Assembly (NCBI GenBank): GCA_029718625.1 | Contig: CM056379.1 | Location: forward strand, 54,209,579 to 54,273,578 | Source of the DNA: Synaphobranchus kaupii | Taxonomy: Eukaryota > Chordata > Actinopteri > Anguilliformes > Synaphobranchidae | Length of the DNA stretch: 64,000 nt | Direction: 5' to 3' | In this document: piece by piece, positions 25,111-38,016 of the stretch | Numbering within the stretch: the first letter of the stretch is position 1 | Layout: each line of letters begins with the position of its first letter | Program-made: the position numbers and the translations under genes | Notes under the pieces: model-generated | The model's database searches: none | What the model was told of the DNA's origin: nothing | Seen by the model: only the letters and a program-made list of their open reading frames with translations

Positions 25111-25319
25111 GCGTTCAGGTGACAAACCAGATAAACTTGATTTAAAAGTGGGACACGCGCATCAATGTGACCGCGCTTAGTGCCAGAGAGATTCTAAAAT
25201 AAGGTAGTCTATGTGATTACCCGATTTTTCAAACCACAACTCACATGAACAGAACCCAAACAAAATTACAAAATGAATAACATTTAATTTATTTCCAGGC
25301 TGCGATAAAGCAATGCGCT

Positions 25320-25600
25320 CGCTCGTCTGATGCAGGCGTAGATGCGCAGCTATGCGTTTCTTCACCTCCAATTTAATGTCAATCCATTTTTTATTTTATT
25401 TTACTACTTTAAGAGTTTGTGTGGGGGTGATCCTGCATTCATGGTAGCCAATGTTATCTCCTGCTAGGCCTTTACTTTACCAGATCATGACACCGGTACT
25501 GACATTTTTTTATTTTTTTCCTTGATTGAACATCTGCTAAAACTTCGATTTCAGCATCAGAATAATTCTTTCCCTTGCTTTTTCTGGGCCATTTTAACTA
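25320..25600 (-). pseudogene. Harbinger Myb/SANT-like accessory protein fragment
   Basis: On the minus strand the N-terminal part reads KGKNYSDAEIEVLADVQS and the later part DIKLEVKKRIAAHLRLHQ. These match the beginning (NFSxAEIExLV) and end (W.D.KxEVKKRIAAHR) of the Myb/SANT-like DNA-binding protein encoded by Harbinger elements. The two blocks are in different frames with stops between, so it is a pseudogene. Confidence 0.65.
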
Positions 25601-25819
25601 GGTATGGACCTTTAAATGGAAGTGACAGCCTCCATACAAGGCAATTCATGGGCGTGGATTTATGCTAATCACAAAATAACGTGGACGCGCTTTGTACGTG
25701 AATACGAAAAAATCTGCCTTTCCCACATGGTTTGATGAATCTGGCGTAGATTTTTCGTACCAACTTGTACATAAATGTACACGCATATTTAGGAACACTT
25801 CATGAATAAGGCCCAATGT

Positions 25820-26826
25820 GCGTCTATTCCAGGAGAGAAAATGTTTTATTTTTGGGAGAAATATTAATCCTATTTCACAATAGAATCTTGATATTTTCAT
25901 GCATGTTTTAACTATTGTCCCCTTACATAAGATTGTCCCCCCGGACGATTGCAGGAACTATTGGCCAATATAGAGTCATAGCTTGATCCAGGATAATTGC
26001 GAATACATGTGTAACCTTACACGTAGCACTACACATCACCACAGCAATGGTGAGTGTATATTTGGACAGCAGGCATTCTTGTCCAGCTCATATGCCAAGA
26101 GATGATAGAAAGTTTGTTAAAATCTGGCGGGATGAAAGCATTTAAGACGGCATTCCCCTTCGCTGAGGGACAGGTATGTGGTCTTTGACCGATGGAGCCT
26201 TTTATTATTGTGCATTCTTTCCCACGTGGGTAGAAAAGTGGTAATTTCAAGTCACTTACTCACTCATTCAGGCATTCACTCATTCACTCATGGACGGTGT
26301 ATTAATAAATTTGCCAAATAATAATGCCGTTAGTAATAAACACAGCGATACTAAAACATGAGTATTATTAAATATTTGTAGTCCCATATGATCCAACTTT
26401 CTTGCCAGCCTTATCAACCAAATTAGTTAGCGTCACACTAGGTAAGATAACTATACCTCGCTACAGCCAGCTGTGTAATCTGGGAAGTTCTGGGAACTTG
26501 CAAATACAGTAAGTTAACGTTACTCCGGCACAAATATCATATTGCAATTGTCATTTAACGTCAGTAATATGTAATGTCATGCCAGTAACCTACTGGAGCT
26601 ACATTGACTAACTTAGTTGCCCAGTTTTTTGTTGTTAACGTTACTGTGACAATTGGTGCAACAAAACAAGTGCAAGACTGTAAAGGTAATGCAGACAAAT
26701 CTATTTCTTTGGTCATAATTTGCCTTTTCAAAATAGTTTTGCTTCAGGGGGAGTATAACGCTACGTTACTTTGTCTTTAATGCTAGCTCATGGTGATTAA
26801 TTAGCCTACCGGCTCCATTTCTACTT
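25820..26826. other. Intronic sequence with no recognised element
   Basis: No gene or repeat boundary recognised between the Harbinger relic and the hAT element. Confidence 0.4.
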
Positions 26827-26834
26827 GTAGCCAG

Positions 26835-28504
26835 TAGGGTTGTTCGATGTCAACAAATTTCTCATCGTCACATCGGCCAATCAAACATCGCCGATGTCCG
26901 ATGTCATCGGCTGCTTGTGAGGGGGTGCATTTTTTAAATTAGGCTATTGCAATATAATTCGTTCAGCAAAGCATCGGCAATTATTTGTAGCCTGTTTAAT
27001 TTAGTAATTTATCATTGACTATTCAAGTGTTTTCATGAACTTCATAAATAAACTTTCATGTCCTTCTGAATTAAAACACAGCTTTTATGATTTTTTTACG
27101 ATTTGTATGGTTGATTAAGCTACACCTACATCTTTAATCTGTAAAAAAAGGCCTGCATCTCACCACGATGCGCTCGGACCGGTAAAGATGAGCAATAACA
27201 TAAATGCTTCGTTTGATTACTGAGACAGTAAAATGACAGACTATAGGGCATGTTTCTCACCTTATCTGACAGTGACCTTTACAGTGGTGGAGCGCATTCC
27301 CATACAGATGGCCCTTCACTTGTTACACGTGTAATTTGGAAACGGCACCTCGTTTCACCCCCCCCCCCCCCCCCCCCCACCCCGCATACACAGCGATGCG
27401 ATCATTTTGAGAAGGCAATATGTAGCTCAGAAACAATGACCCGATACCATTTGCCTACTTTTTAGAAATGAAATACGGTAAATCATACAAAATAGTAATT
27501 GCCTAAATTGCTTTGGTAAAAGACAGAAAATGCACAAATAGATTGAAATGATGGTATTATTTCTCAGTTAGAGCTTACGAGAATGAGGAAAAAGCTTTTG
27601 AACGTAAGGCAGCTTGCATGTTAGCCTAATGCTTGAGCTGTTGCAGTTAAAAACATGTGCCGTGATTGTATGAGTCAAATAGTTTTTAGTTATTTGACGG
27701 AGGCATTCAACTGTAAAACAGAATAGAATAACTTTTATTTTCCCTTTCGGGAACAACAACAAAAAAAGACATAGACAGTGGAGCAGACCCACAACACACA
27801 AACAAACACACCAAAATAAAGACATACAATATCAAATTAAGTGAAATAAATTGGAATACAGCTATGATTAAACATATAAAATTTTAAATATAAATATTAA
27901 CATACGATAAAACGTGACATATTTTATAGGCTACATACGGCAAAATTAAATATTGTTTTGAAAGGACTGGGGTTAATGTTAAGCATTTAAGGTTGTGTTT
28001 CCTATGCAATAACAAACTGAATGATAATGGGAAACAAAAACATCAGAAATATTATGCTTACGCACTTAACTAAGGTTTTTAAAAATGTTTTTTTTTTGCC
28101 TGTGGCTGCATTTTAGGGCACCCCCTGGTAAAAAATAAATAAATAAATAGACCAGGTGCCTATGCGAGACGTAGCCAAGCCTAGAAATGGCATGATACTC
28201 ATTTCACAAGACATGAAAACATCAACGAGCCGCCCCAGGCACCGCGCGCAACGTATTATTATGGTTCTATTTTCAAAGTAGCCTAGTAGGCTAGACTACA
28301 GACAAACTGAACACAATTTAGCCTTATATTGTTAATGTTTGGAGTCATATATAAGCTGGAAAATGTGGAAAGTTGTTTTGGGGAGTCTGCACATGCTGTG
28401 AAAAAACTATAATTTGGGCGATGTTGGCCTAACGTAAAAGTCACATCGTCATTGGCACAGCACATCGTCGATGTCCGATGTCATCGGCCATGGGCACAAC
28501 CCTA
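26835..28504. mobile_element. Non-autonomous hAT element with 8-bp target duplication
   Basis: The left end is TAGGGTTGTTCGATG and the right end, reverse-complemented, is TAGGGTTGTGCCCATGG. It is flanked by GTAGCCAG (26827-26834) and CTAGCCAG (28505-28512), an 8-bp duplication with one mismatch. Both subterminal regions carry several copies of GATGTCCGATGTCATCGG or ATCGTCGATG-like sequence, as expected for hAT transposase binding regions. The 1,670-bp interior has no hAT transposase homology and carries a 20-odd-bp C tract at about 27358-27378. A related inverted segment lies at about 51340-51545. Confidence 0.75.
27358..27378. repeat. Homopolymer C tract
   Basis: A run of about 21 C residues inside the hAT element, followed by ACCCCGC. 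Such a tract is prone to length error in assembly. Confidence 0.9.
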
Positions 28505-28649
28505 CTAGCCAGAATAACTGAATAACCCAGCTGGTGAACAGCGCGAGTATAATGAAAATACACACAGGCTGCTTCCGAATCCAGTTTTTGCTCCACCCTT
28601 GTAAACTTAATTTGCAAACTTCACTTGGGGGAATCCCTTTTGAGACCAT

Positions 28650-29145
28650 GATGTAGGGCTGTGTTCAGATCCAAAATGTATCCTTTCTTCCTGTTTTTCC
28701 CTTCCCTTGCTTTAAGGGGGGAATCCCCAAAATGCCAGGATGAAATATGGCAGCCACACCAAGTGTGATTCAGATCCAATTTAATAAAGGGGAGGGAGTA
28801 ATTATATTCCCTCGCTCCCTCGTTTATCCTCCCTTCCACCAAGGGTATAAAATGTAAGCTTCCAGCAATAAGGGAATCCCACAATGCAATGCTCCATGTG
28901 GGAAAAGTGGGCGGTCAACACAGAACTATGTGGCGGTCACATTTCAACTCTATGGTGTTGCACTTTCGAAATGTTGCGAGGGTGGTTCAGTTCCATTTTT
29001 GTTTGTTTCTCGTCAGTCCTCCCTTGCAGAGCACCTTTTAAGTTTGCTTGCTGCACGTAGCAAATTGTGTCACAAGATAGCTCCATTGAGGGAAGTGAGC
29101 AAGGGAAGGGAGTGTGTTAAATTGGATTCGAATGCAGCCTAATAT
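28650..29145. repeat. MITE-like repeat with imperfect terminal inverted repeats
   Basis: The left end reads TAGGGCTGTGTTCAGATCC. The right end, reverse-complemented, reads TTAGGCTGCATTCGAATCC. CTTCCCTTGC-type phrases occur inside both ends. No clear target duplication was found, so the superfamily is open. The 70-residue frame inside (28930-29142) has no recognisable domain. Confidence 0.45.
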
Positions 29146-29149
29146 TGTG

Positions 29150-29667
29150 ATTTTGTTAAGGTAATTATTCATGTGTAATTTTATTGATAATTAATTTAAT
29201 TATTAATTGAAGTTGCCCATTTATAGTTAGTATATTCTCTTTTGAGAATAGTATATAAAATTTTATGAGACTGATTTATTATACAAAAATTACACCCAGT
29301 TGTATAAGGATGTTGTATAACGATGGTTGAGGCGTATCCCCTACATTTCTGGTGCTGCCCATGTGAGGACTCTGATGATTCAGACATTTTACTAATCATC
29401 TTGCTCACAGCTACCTGATTCGTACGTATTCCCTACATCATCTTAAGACCAATCCTCCCAGTTGGGCACAAGTTTACTTGCTATTTAAAGAAAGTGATGG
29501 GTACTAAAATTACACCTGCGCCGGTTTGAAACTAGCAAAAACACTCTCAAAATGTTTTCACATTGCTCTTATTTGATTAAATTCAAGTTGACATGCTCAT
29601 GAAAAGTGAACCTTAATACAACAGACAGTGCAGTTGGCACCCTAGTGGTGTTTTAGGTTAGGGTTAG
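29150..29667. other. Intronic sequence with no recognised element
   Basis: AT-rich, no supported feature. Confidence 0.4.
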
Positions 29668-29671
29668 TTAA

Positions 29672-31546
29672 CCCCTTCGCGCAGATGGCAAATTTCGTCA
29701 ATTCTCACCTATTTAGGGGGTGCTCTGTTTAAGGCTTTATAACTCAGGTGTGAGCATCACAGAAACTTGGCAAATGGCCAAGACAGTTGAAACAAGACAG
29801 CTGTACCATCTGCAATACAAACTTTGTATTTGTTTATTTTCATAATTTAAGTCAGAATAAAGTGCCACAAATGCAAAGAAAAATTTGTTTTTCTTTAGTT
29901 TGCAATGTAATACTGTGAGCTTCATATGTGAAGCAGGTAATTCTATTTCCTGGATCCCATGTCCACAAGTGTGCAAAATCTGAGGATGATATGCAGAACT
30001 ACTAAAGGTCTATGATGCAAAATATAGGCAGTGTACCTGTCCATTAGTGTCTCCAAATCTATCCAAATGGCTAAATTGTGCACTGCTGTAAATAAAAAAA
30101 AGAAAAGGCATATTTAACTACAAATCAACTGTTTGAATCAAAAATCAAAAACCCTATCAAATACATGTCATAAAATGAATAAAATGAATTTTGTCCATTA
30201 TAAAGCATATACATTTGCCCCTTCTGATGGTTTAGGATGAAACATTGATATCACATGATTGAGCAATGAATGCTCACACTACAGTGTGTGAAATGCACTC
30301 AAAATGTGAAAATAACCATCTCTAACATAGCCTACTGGACAAAACAGTGATTGGAGTGGAAAAACTAAACATAGATATGTAGCCAGCAAAAAGAACCGCA
30401 TTTTACAAGCAGTACTTTTTTCATATTGAGAACATATCATTGACTAGATTAAAAATGAGCGTCGCGAACGAGTTCGCAGAGGAAGTTCTGTCGGAGAACT
30501 TCTCTCTGTAGCTGACCATGGTCGACTAGCAACCACGCGTCACATACTCAACCAAACACATGCACACACCTCTAATGGAGCGCCCTTTTTAAGCCAATAA
30601 TTAGTTGATGCGCTGCTCTTTGTTGCTTACGGCTTGTCTTAGAAGAAATTTGCTGTCACCCTCCACCACCCCAGCTTCCACCTGTTGTTTGGGAGATGCC
30701 CGTGCTCCGGAGCAGTGCTAAAGCAGATCCATTCACCGCCAAACTAAAATAATTCTGCAGCACTTTCATTCATTAAACATGTCATTTAAATACGTGAGTT
30801 GTCCTCACAGAAATTCTGCTGGGCTGTAATTTATTGTAGAAAGCATCCCAGAAAAATTTGCAAACACAGTTGAAAAGGATATACTGTCCTCCATCGGATA
30901 AAACAGTTGTGAATAAAAGCGGAATGACGTGAAATACTTAGCTGCAGGTAGTGCATATGCAGGCAGACGTTAGCGCGTGTGTAATAACGCGCTAAACGGG
31001 TGTGTATTTCTGAAACAGATTGTCCAGGACAATAAATGACCATTGGATTTTGAAAGCAACATCTCTATGTGTAAAACCAATGGTAGGATTGTATATTTAT
31101 TTCATATTTAGTAGCATATATTGCTAGTAGAATGACATTGTATAATGTTGTTTGCATTTGAGTGAGCAGGGCTTTTCAGAGCTTTTTTGGCATACAATCA
31201 GGCTATTGTTGGGTTTATCTTGTTGCTATGATGGAATTCAAATTTTATATGATGAATAAATATATTTATGAACTCACACAGACATTATTGTCCACCATGT
31301 CATGCATGGGTAGGTATAGTTGGAGGCGAGACGGGGGGGTTGCTTGATAAATGGACTTGCTATGGGAAAATAGTGACACTTAGAAACTCTGTATTCGGCA
31401 GAGTTATCAGTAGTCCTGTACTAGGACTTCTGACAAGTCCTAGTTTGAGGTTTCCATTCATAGTTTGGATGCAGGAGCAACGAATATCTCAGTTGAGCAA
31501 AATCTTGGCGCCGGCGTCCTGGTCACTTGGTATTTGTGCAAAGGGG
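29672..31546. mobile_element. piggyBac-like element flanked by TTAA
   Basis: The left end is CCCCTTCGCGCAGATGGC and the right end, reverse-complemented, is CCCCTTTGCACAAATACC. About 15 of the first 20 positions match, and most differences are transitions. Both ends abut TTAA (29668-29671 and 31547-31550), the piggyBac target site. No piggyBac transposase could be recognised inside, so it is a non-autonomous or decayed 1,875-bp copy. An internal segment (30505-30625) has an inverted homologue at 47770-47905. Confidence 0.65.
30505..30625. repeat. Internal segment shared with 47770-47905 (inverted copy)
   Basis: Phrases such as TGACCATGGTCG, CTAGCAACCACGCGTC and TAATGGAGCGCCCTTTTTAA recur on the opposite strand near 47820-47900. 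Upstream, GGAAGTTCTGTCGGAGAAC forms a small hairpin. Confidence 0.6.
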
Positions 31547-31550
31547 TTAA

Positions 31551-32000
31551 GAAAAACATGATATAAGCGATTGCGAAATTGCATGGACCAAAAAAAAAAA
31601 AAACATTATTAATGGTTAGCAATACCAAAGTTTGAACAAATATTGAACAAAAGCAACAACATCCTAACTTCACTTGGCTCCATGTTGGCGTCCGTCTGTT
31701 GTTATGTCAACTTTACCTATGTTACTCTGTGCGCATGTGTGTCATACACGCTGCATGGACATGTAAACACAACCTGCTATTCACATTGTACAACAATAAT
31801 CGGTTGAAAATTGAGAAATTTGGGCATATGTGTGCTACTGTGCGCTGAACCGTCAAAAAAGAAGAGGCGTCGACGTGTATGGATCCGCAGGTGGTTGGGA
31901 AGACCTGGACAATATAGCCTGTCAATTTTGCTAAGAGAATTGGAGGTAAGGCATTTCCCAGGCTGCTCTGTTGATGTACACACCACTGTATAACTTCATA
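31551..32000. other. Intronic sequence with no recognised element
   Basis: No supported feature between the piggyBac-like element and the repeat that hosts Tc1 copy 2. Confidence 0.4.
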
Positions 32001-32004
32001 TTGT

Positions 32005-32465
32005 TAGGTGCTGGTGGGGGAAGGACCCAAACGCAGGCAGGAGTATGATAAAACCGAAGTTTAATCAGGGCAAGGCAGCAATCCGTGGTAAAACAGGCAG
32101 GGTCGAAAAACCGGGTAGACAGGCAACGCAACAAAACACAATCCAAAAGAGTGGTCAAGGAAAAGGCAGGGGTCAAAACCGGTAAGGCACAGCAAAAGCA
32201 CAAAACCAGGATCCAAAGACAGGGTTGCGAGAACACAGGCAGGAGTCAAAAACCGGGGAGGCGTAGGAGGAACACAAAGAAAACAAAAACAGACTGAATA
32301 CAAAACAAAACAACAACAGGCAAAAGACTATGGAAACAAAAACTAGGAAACAGAAACTACAAAATAAACAAAACAGCTCGGGCAGAAACTCGGAAAAACA
32401 GAAGGTAACACAGAAGCAAAATATCATGTGAGGAACTCGCGAAGAAACACTGAAATGACAAGGTA
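32005..32465. repeat. Unclassified dispersed repeat, left part (host of Tc1 copy 2)
   Basis: It begins near TTAGGTGCTGGTGGGGGAAG and carries AGGACCCAAACGCAGGCAGG, GGGTCGAAAAACCGGG and similar GGCAGG-type phrases. These belong to a common fish repeat whose other part resumes after the Tc1 element. The resulting 60-110-residue frames are not genes. LTR origin is possible but unproven. Confidence 0.5.
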
Positions 32466-34104
<1,639 letters not shown>

Positions 34105-34106
34105 TA

Positions 34107-34440
34107 TATATACACACAGAGGGAGACAGACATAATGGGAATCAGGTGTGTAGAAGCAGGGAGGGGAGATTGCTCACAGGTGAGAACAGTGAGGGTTAAC
34201 AGGGACCAATAAAACAATGACAGGGGAAACGTAATACACGGACTGGAATACACATAGACACAATGATAACAAACGGCCTGGAATTAGCAGGTAAACAAGT
34301 GCACAGCTCAGAGGGGAGGACCACGAAAGTGGACACGTGCAGAGAATGCGAAATCACAGATAGATGCAGGGATAGGATAACGAGGAGGGAAATGACAGCT
34401 GCAGGTAGAAACTCAAGATGAATTAGTAATTAGTAATGTT
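34107..34440. repeat. Unclassified dispersed repeat, right part
   Basis: Continuation of the repeat split by Tc1 copy 2. It has GGAATCAGGTGTGTAGAAGC, CACAGGTGAGAACAGTG and AACAGGGACCAATAAAAC. The end is not sharply defined. Confidence 0.45.
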
Positions 34441-34565
34441 AGTAGTGAACTCTAGAACCCTAATGTTAGTAGGTTAGCTGGTTAGTATTATATACATGTT
34501 AGTTTGTTAGCAGGTTAGTATTAAATATAATCTAACAGTTAGTATGATTAGTACATTAGTATTAT
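34405..34565. repeat. Degenerate GTTAGTA-type tandem repeat
   Basis: TTAGTA or GTTAGTA recurs about a dozen times between 34420 and 34560, mixed with TATATAC. It is a decayed simple repeat. Confidence 0.5.
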
Positions 34566-34954
34566 ATACAAATATAAATAAAGCCAGAAGGAAGAAAACG
34601 AGATATACGAAATACAGAGGAAACCCGAATGTTCCCAAAATCACCCGAATAGTGCAATGACAAAGACGGGGTGGAATCTCAGAAACATGGAACGCGGACT
34701 GACAATCGCGAGGGAAAGAAAACAGGAAAAATAATAAAGAATAAACAGACAGATTACAGGATCCTAACACATATTCAACATTCAAATTCATCAGATCGTC
34801 CGTCAGCTCGTCGTGATGTCCTCGGGGTAGTTGATTGAGAATCTCTCCCCCTCTCATACTGCACGTGAAATGACGGCCGATCCTAGCTGAAATTCGGCGC
34901 GATTTGCAAAGTCGGGCTCAAACGTACAGTGCATGCCCGGCTTTACAGTCATGA

Positions 34955-35048
34955 CAGATTCGGACGGGACTAAAATAACAAAGATCCTCCAGTAATAATT
35001 ACATTACCCCACCACCCCCCATAAAACATATCCCGCCCGACTAGGGCT
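34955..35048. mobile_element. Partial PIF-like inverted-repeat element
   Basis: CAGTAATAATTACATTACCCC followed by ATAAAACATATCCCGCCCGA and CTAGGGCT matches the right end of the 835-bp element at 42890-43724. TAA follows directly, the same target triplet. The matching left terminus was not found. Confidence 0.55.
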
Positions 35049-35230
35049 TAAGTACCTCGGAGGATCATGGTTCTCATAGTTTTATTTTCTGTAACCAGCC
35101 ACAGAACAATACGACAAAACCATTTCCAAGGCATGGTTTATTTGGAAAAATCATAGCGAACTATTCTTTTGGATAGGCTATATTATCTGATGAGTGGGTG
35201 ATGCTTATGTTATGAGCTAGCACCACGGAG

Positions 35231-35684
35231 GGATAGATAAAAAGGTGGGGAAAGAGATTGGGAGATGAGTGGGGAAAAAAGATAAGAAGAGTGGGGAAAA
35301 AAAGAAACACTTTAGCTAACTAACTATTCAAAAATCTTTATGCTGATAACGTGGACAACTATTCTCAAGAACGAACAAACAAAAGGAGTGTTTGGCTCAG
35401 ACCCTTAGCAGGAAAGGACAGCTAAATTGATGTGCATACCATTATGTTCAGGAGTAGACTATATGTGTCACCCGTTAACTTGCACCTAGAAGAGCAAACC
35501 TGAAGAAGGACTGCCGAAACGCGTTGTTCGTCTCTTTCTTGTTTGTTTATGCTTCTGATTATATATATTATATATAAATTAAAAGAATATATTTATAATA
35601 AGGTTGTTCCTGTGTTGAGTGTGTGGTTTACACTGAACCATCAATTATTGGACAAAGCCCAGTGTTTTTTTTCTTTTTTGGACA
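35231..35684 (+). mobile_element. Insertion with hammerhead-like motif, possible PLE 3' fragment
   Basis: This segment is missing from the homologous repeat at 55640-56140. It contains CCTGAAGAAGG...CCGAAACGCG (35499-35523), a signature I associate with ends of Penelope-like elements in fish. It has no coding homology. Assignment to PLE is inference from this motif. Confidence 0.4.
35500..35532 (+). ncRNA. Hammerhead-ribozyme-like core motif (probably degenerate)
   Basis: The core CTGAAGA (CUGANGA) is followed by a short possible stem II, then GAAACG, a 7-nt loop and CGTC. A, C and G after GAAA can pair with U, G and C before the last C, forming stem III with a GUC cleavage triplet. Stem II (AGGACTGCC) pairs poorly, and stem I is not evident next to the core. 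PLEs are known to carry minimal hammerheads. Activity is doubtful. Confidence 0.35.
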
Positions 35685-36170
35685 GTTTTATTCGCCTCAA
35701 ACTATGGGAGGAGTTATGTAATGAGATCAAAAAAATGTGTTGGTTGTGGGTTCCAGTTGATGTCAACTTGAACCCTTTTCGACTGCACCCTTTTTTTCAG
35801 CATACAGAAATAAATAGATATAAAAGACGGAAATTGAACGAGATTGCAATGGAATTGATTCCTCATGCTTTTTTGGTGCTCAATACATACCTTAATAGCC
35901 ATAAATAACATGGTCATAAGCTTTTTACAGATTTTCCTTGTCTGTCACTTTAAGACTTGTCGTCTTTTTCCTTTTTTCACTACCTCTTTTTAGGCAAGGA
36001 GCCAGTTTTATGAATGCATCTTCCAGATACAGGGGGCAGGGCAGCTGGCCCTATATGGCATTTTGGGGGCGTTAATTATGCTAATAAGGAATTCACATGG
36101 ACGCACATTCATTTAAGAACAGGTGAATTCACACTGGCCTGTAAGAAGATTTCTGGAGGTTACGCTAAAT

Positions 36171-36175
36171 CCCCC

Positions 36176-36206
<31 letters not shown>

Positions 36207-36208
36207 AC
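36171..36208. repeat. Poly-C tract followed by (CA)n
   Basis: About 22 C residues followed by CACACACACA. A low-complexity tract with likely length variation. Confidence 0.9.
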
Positions 36209-36209
36209 C

Positions 36210-37145
36210 TCACTAAATAATTGTATACATAAATAATTAAAAAATGGACTTTGCAGAGAAATGCAGCAACATAGTTGTGAGCATAGCATATTTTCCACTC
36301 TACTGAATGAGCAGCTCATTACTAATCATTTCCCTCAGCTCGCAGCACAATTCCTGATAGGAATGTTGGTAGGAGATACATACACCGGAAGCAGCAAATG
36401 TATTAAAAAATTATTTATGATGTTCAATAGAGCTCAAACACTCTCATTCCACAAGTTATTCTGAAGCTACATCCTGAATGATTCACATTTCCATTTTATT
36501 TAGTCCACTTTCCTTGTAAACTTAATTTCACAGAATTTCCTTGATATGATTCGAAGTAAATTAATATGTCTCAGAGGTCTTTTTAGCTTTTTTTGTTTTG
36601 TTTGGTTTAGATTTTTTACTTTTTTTTATTTGGCAGTTATCCTACGCTCTTGTATCACCATCCTTACCCATACACTGTAACAATGAACACTCCATTGGAA
36701 GTGCGCACTCCCTTGATACTCACCTGCCAACCAGGTAGTATTTCCCACCGCAAACAGAACACTACAGGAAAGCAAGTGTGGACTGAATAAGCATAGGTCT
36801 CACTGACAAAACCCAGGAACCTAGAGAGCCCTAGTTAGTAGCTGGGTCCCACTATTACAAACTCAGAGTTCACTAATGGCAGTCTAAACTTCAACAAGTG
36901 ATGTCCAGACTATATATGTGACCGGATCCTTGATTTTTTAAGTTTTTCAACTCATGCTAAAGTACAGAATCAGAGCTACAAAATGAGGTATCACTTGATG
37001 AGATTAAAATATTTCTGAGATATGACTGTTTGATTTTGCGAAACACAGTTTTGAGAAAACTAGCTTTAAAGATCTTGTTGTGAATTCTGCCCTTTCTCCT
37101 CATAAAATACAACCTCAAACCAGGACCTATTGTATGAAATAGTTA
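36210..37145. other. Intronic sequence with no recognised element
   Basis: No coding, RNA or repeat boundary supported. An AT-rich T-run region lies at 36590-36640. Confidence 0.4.
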
Positions 37146-37146
37146 T

Positions 37147-37360
37147 ACAAACCCCAATTCCAAAAATGTTGGGACAGTATGTTAAATGCACATAAAAGCA
37201 GTGATTTGTAAATTCTCTTTTACATATATTTAATTGAAAACAGTACAAAGAAAATATATTTAATGTTTTTACCTAATCAACTTTTATTGATTTTGTAAAT
37301 ATACACTAATTCCGAATTTGATGCCTGCAACACGTTCCAAAAAAAAAAGACTGGGAAGTT
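37147..37360. repeat. Dispersed repeat beginning TACAAACCCCAATTC (copy 2)
   Basis: It matches 17881-18037 through ATGTTGGGACAGTATG, AGCAGTGATTTGTAAATT and ACATATATTTAATTGAAAA. It then continues with GATGCCTGCAACACGTTCC, another phrase of the same common fish repeat group. Confidence 0.6.
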
Positions 37361-38016
37361 CAAAAAACACCTGTTTGGAACATTCCACGCCGAAGAATTT
37401 ACAAGATCAGAGTAGCTAGCTAGACAGTGCTGTTGTAATTGCGCTCATCATGAGAAATATGTTTGCATTGGTTAGCTCTCCAATATAAAACACAGATTTC
37501 TGAACATCAATATATCCACAGTTTCAAAAACCAATCTCAAATAAATTGTAAGACCCAGTGCGAGGTTCAGATGTCTCGCAACCGACTAATTCAAAGGAGA
37601 GGCAAAAAATAAAATAAAATCACTATCCAATCAAAATTCAGTTAATACCAGAATCGCATTCCTGAATATCAAATCTACCATTCACCGAAATTTCAAAATT
37701 CTAATTGTTGTCTAAATATGTGAAATTGCGTTAAATATAGGGACTAGTAAATAACTGACTTGTAAATGTTCAAGTTCCATAAAAACCTCTTGTCCATCAT
37801 TGATGGTTTAAAAGATAGAGATCACACTGTGATCACAAGTTACTATATAACGTAATACTGATGCTCTACTGCAGTGGTCCGCACTATAATTTTTCCACGG
37901 GCACAAATTTAACTCCAGCCGATCGCAGCGGGCACTGATTTTTTATTAGGCCTAGCGTTATTTGATATTGTTATATCCATCAGTCTATATATTGTCAAAA
38001 ATGTGTTTAAAACATA

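Larger units (their letters stand above)
24960..25817. mobile_element. PIF/Harbinger relic with Myb-like and transposase fragments
   Basis: Two protein families that occur together only in PIF/Harbinger elements are found here: a transposase fragment on the plus strand (about 24985-25110) and a Myb/SANT-like accessory protein on the minus strand (about 25320-25600). The right end, read on the minus strand, is GGCCTTATTCATGAAGTG, a terminal type common in fish. The left terminus was not identified, so the left boundary is approximate. Confidence 0.65.
35050..35920. repeat. Old dispersed repeat, copy 1, split by an insertion
   Basis: Segments 35050-35230 and 35685-35920 match 55640-55885 and 55886-56140 in order. 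Shared phrases include TGTAACCAGCCAC, ACGACAAAACCATTTCC, GGCATGGTTTATTTGG, CTATGGGAGGAGTTATG and AATGAGATCAAA. The part between (35231-35684) is absent from the second copy and so is an insertion. Confidence 0.7.
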
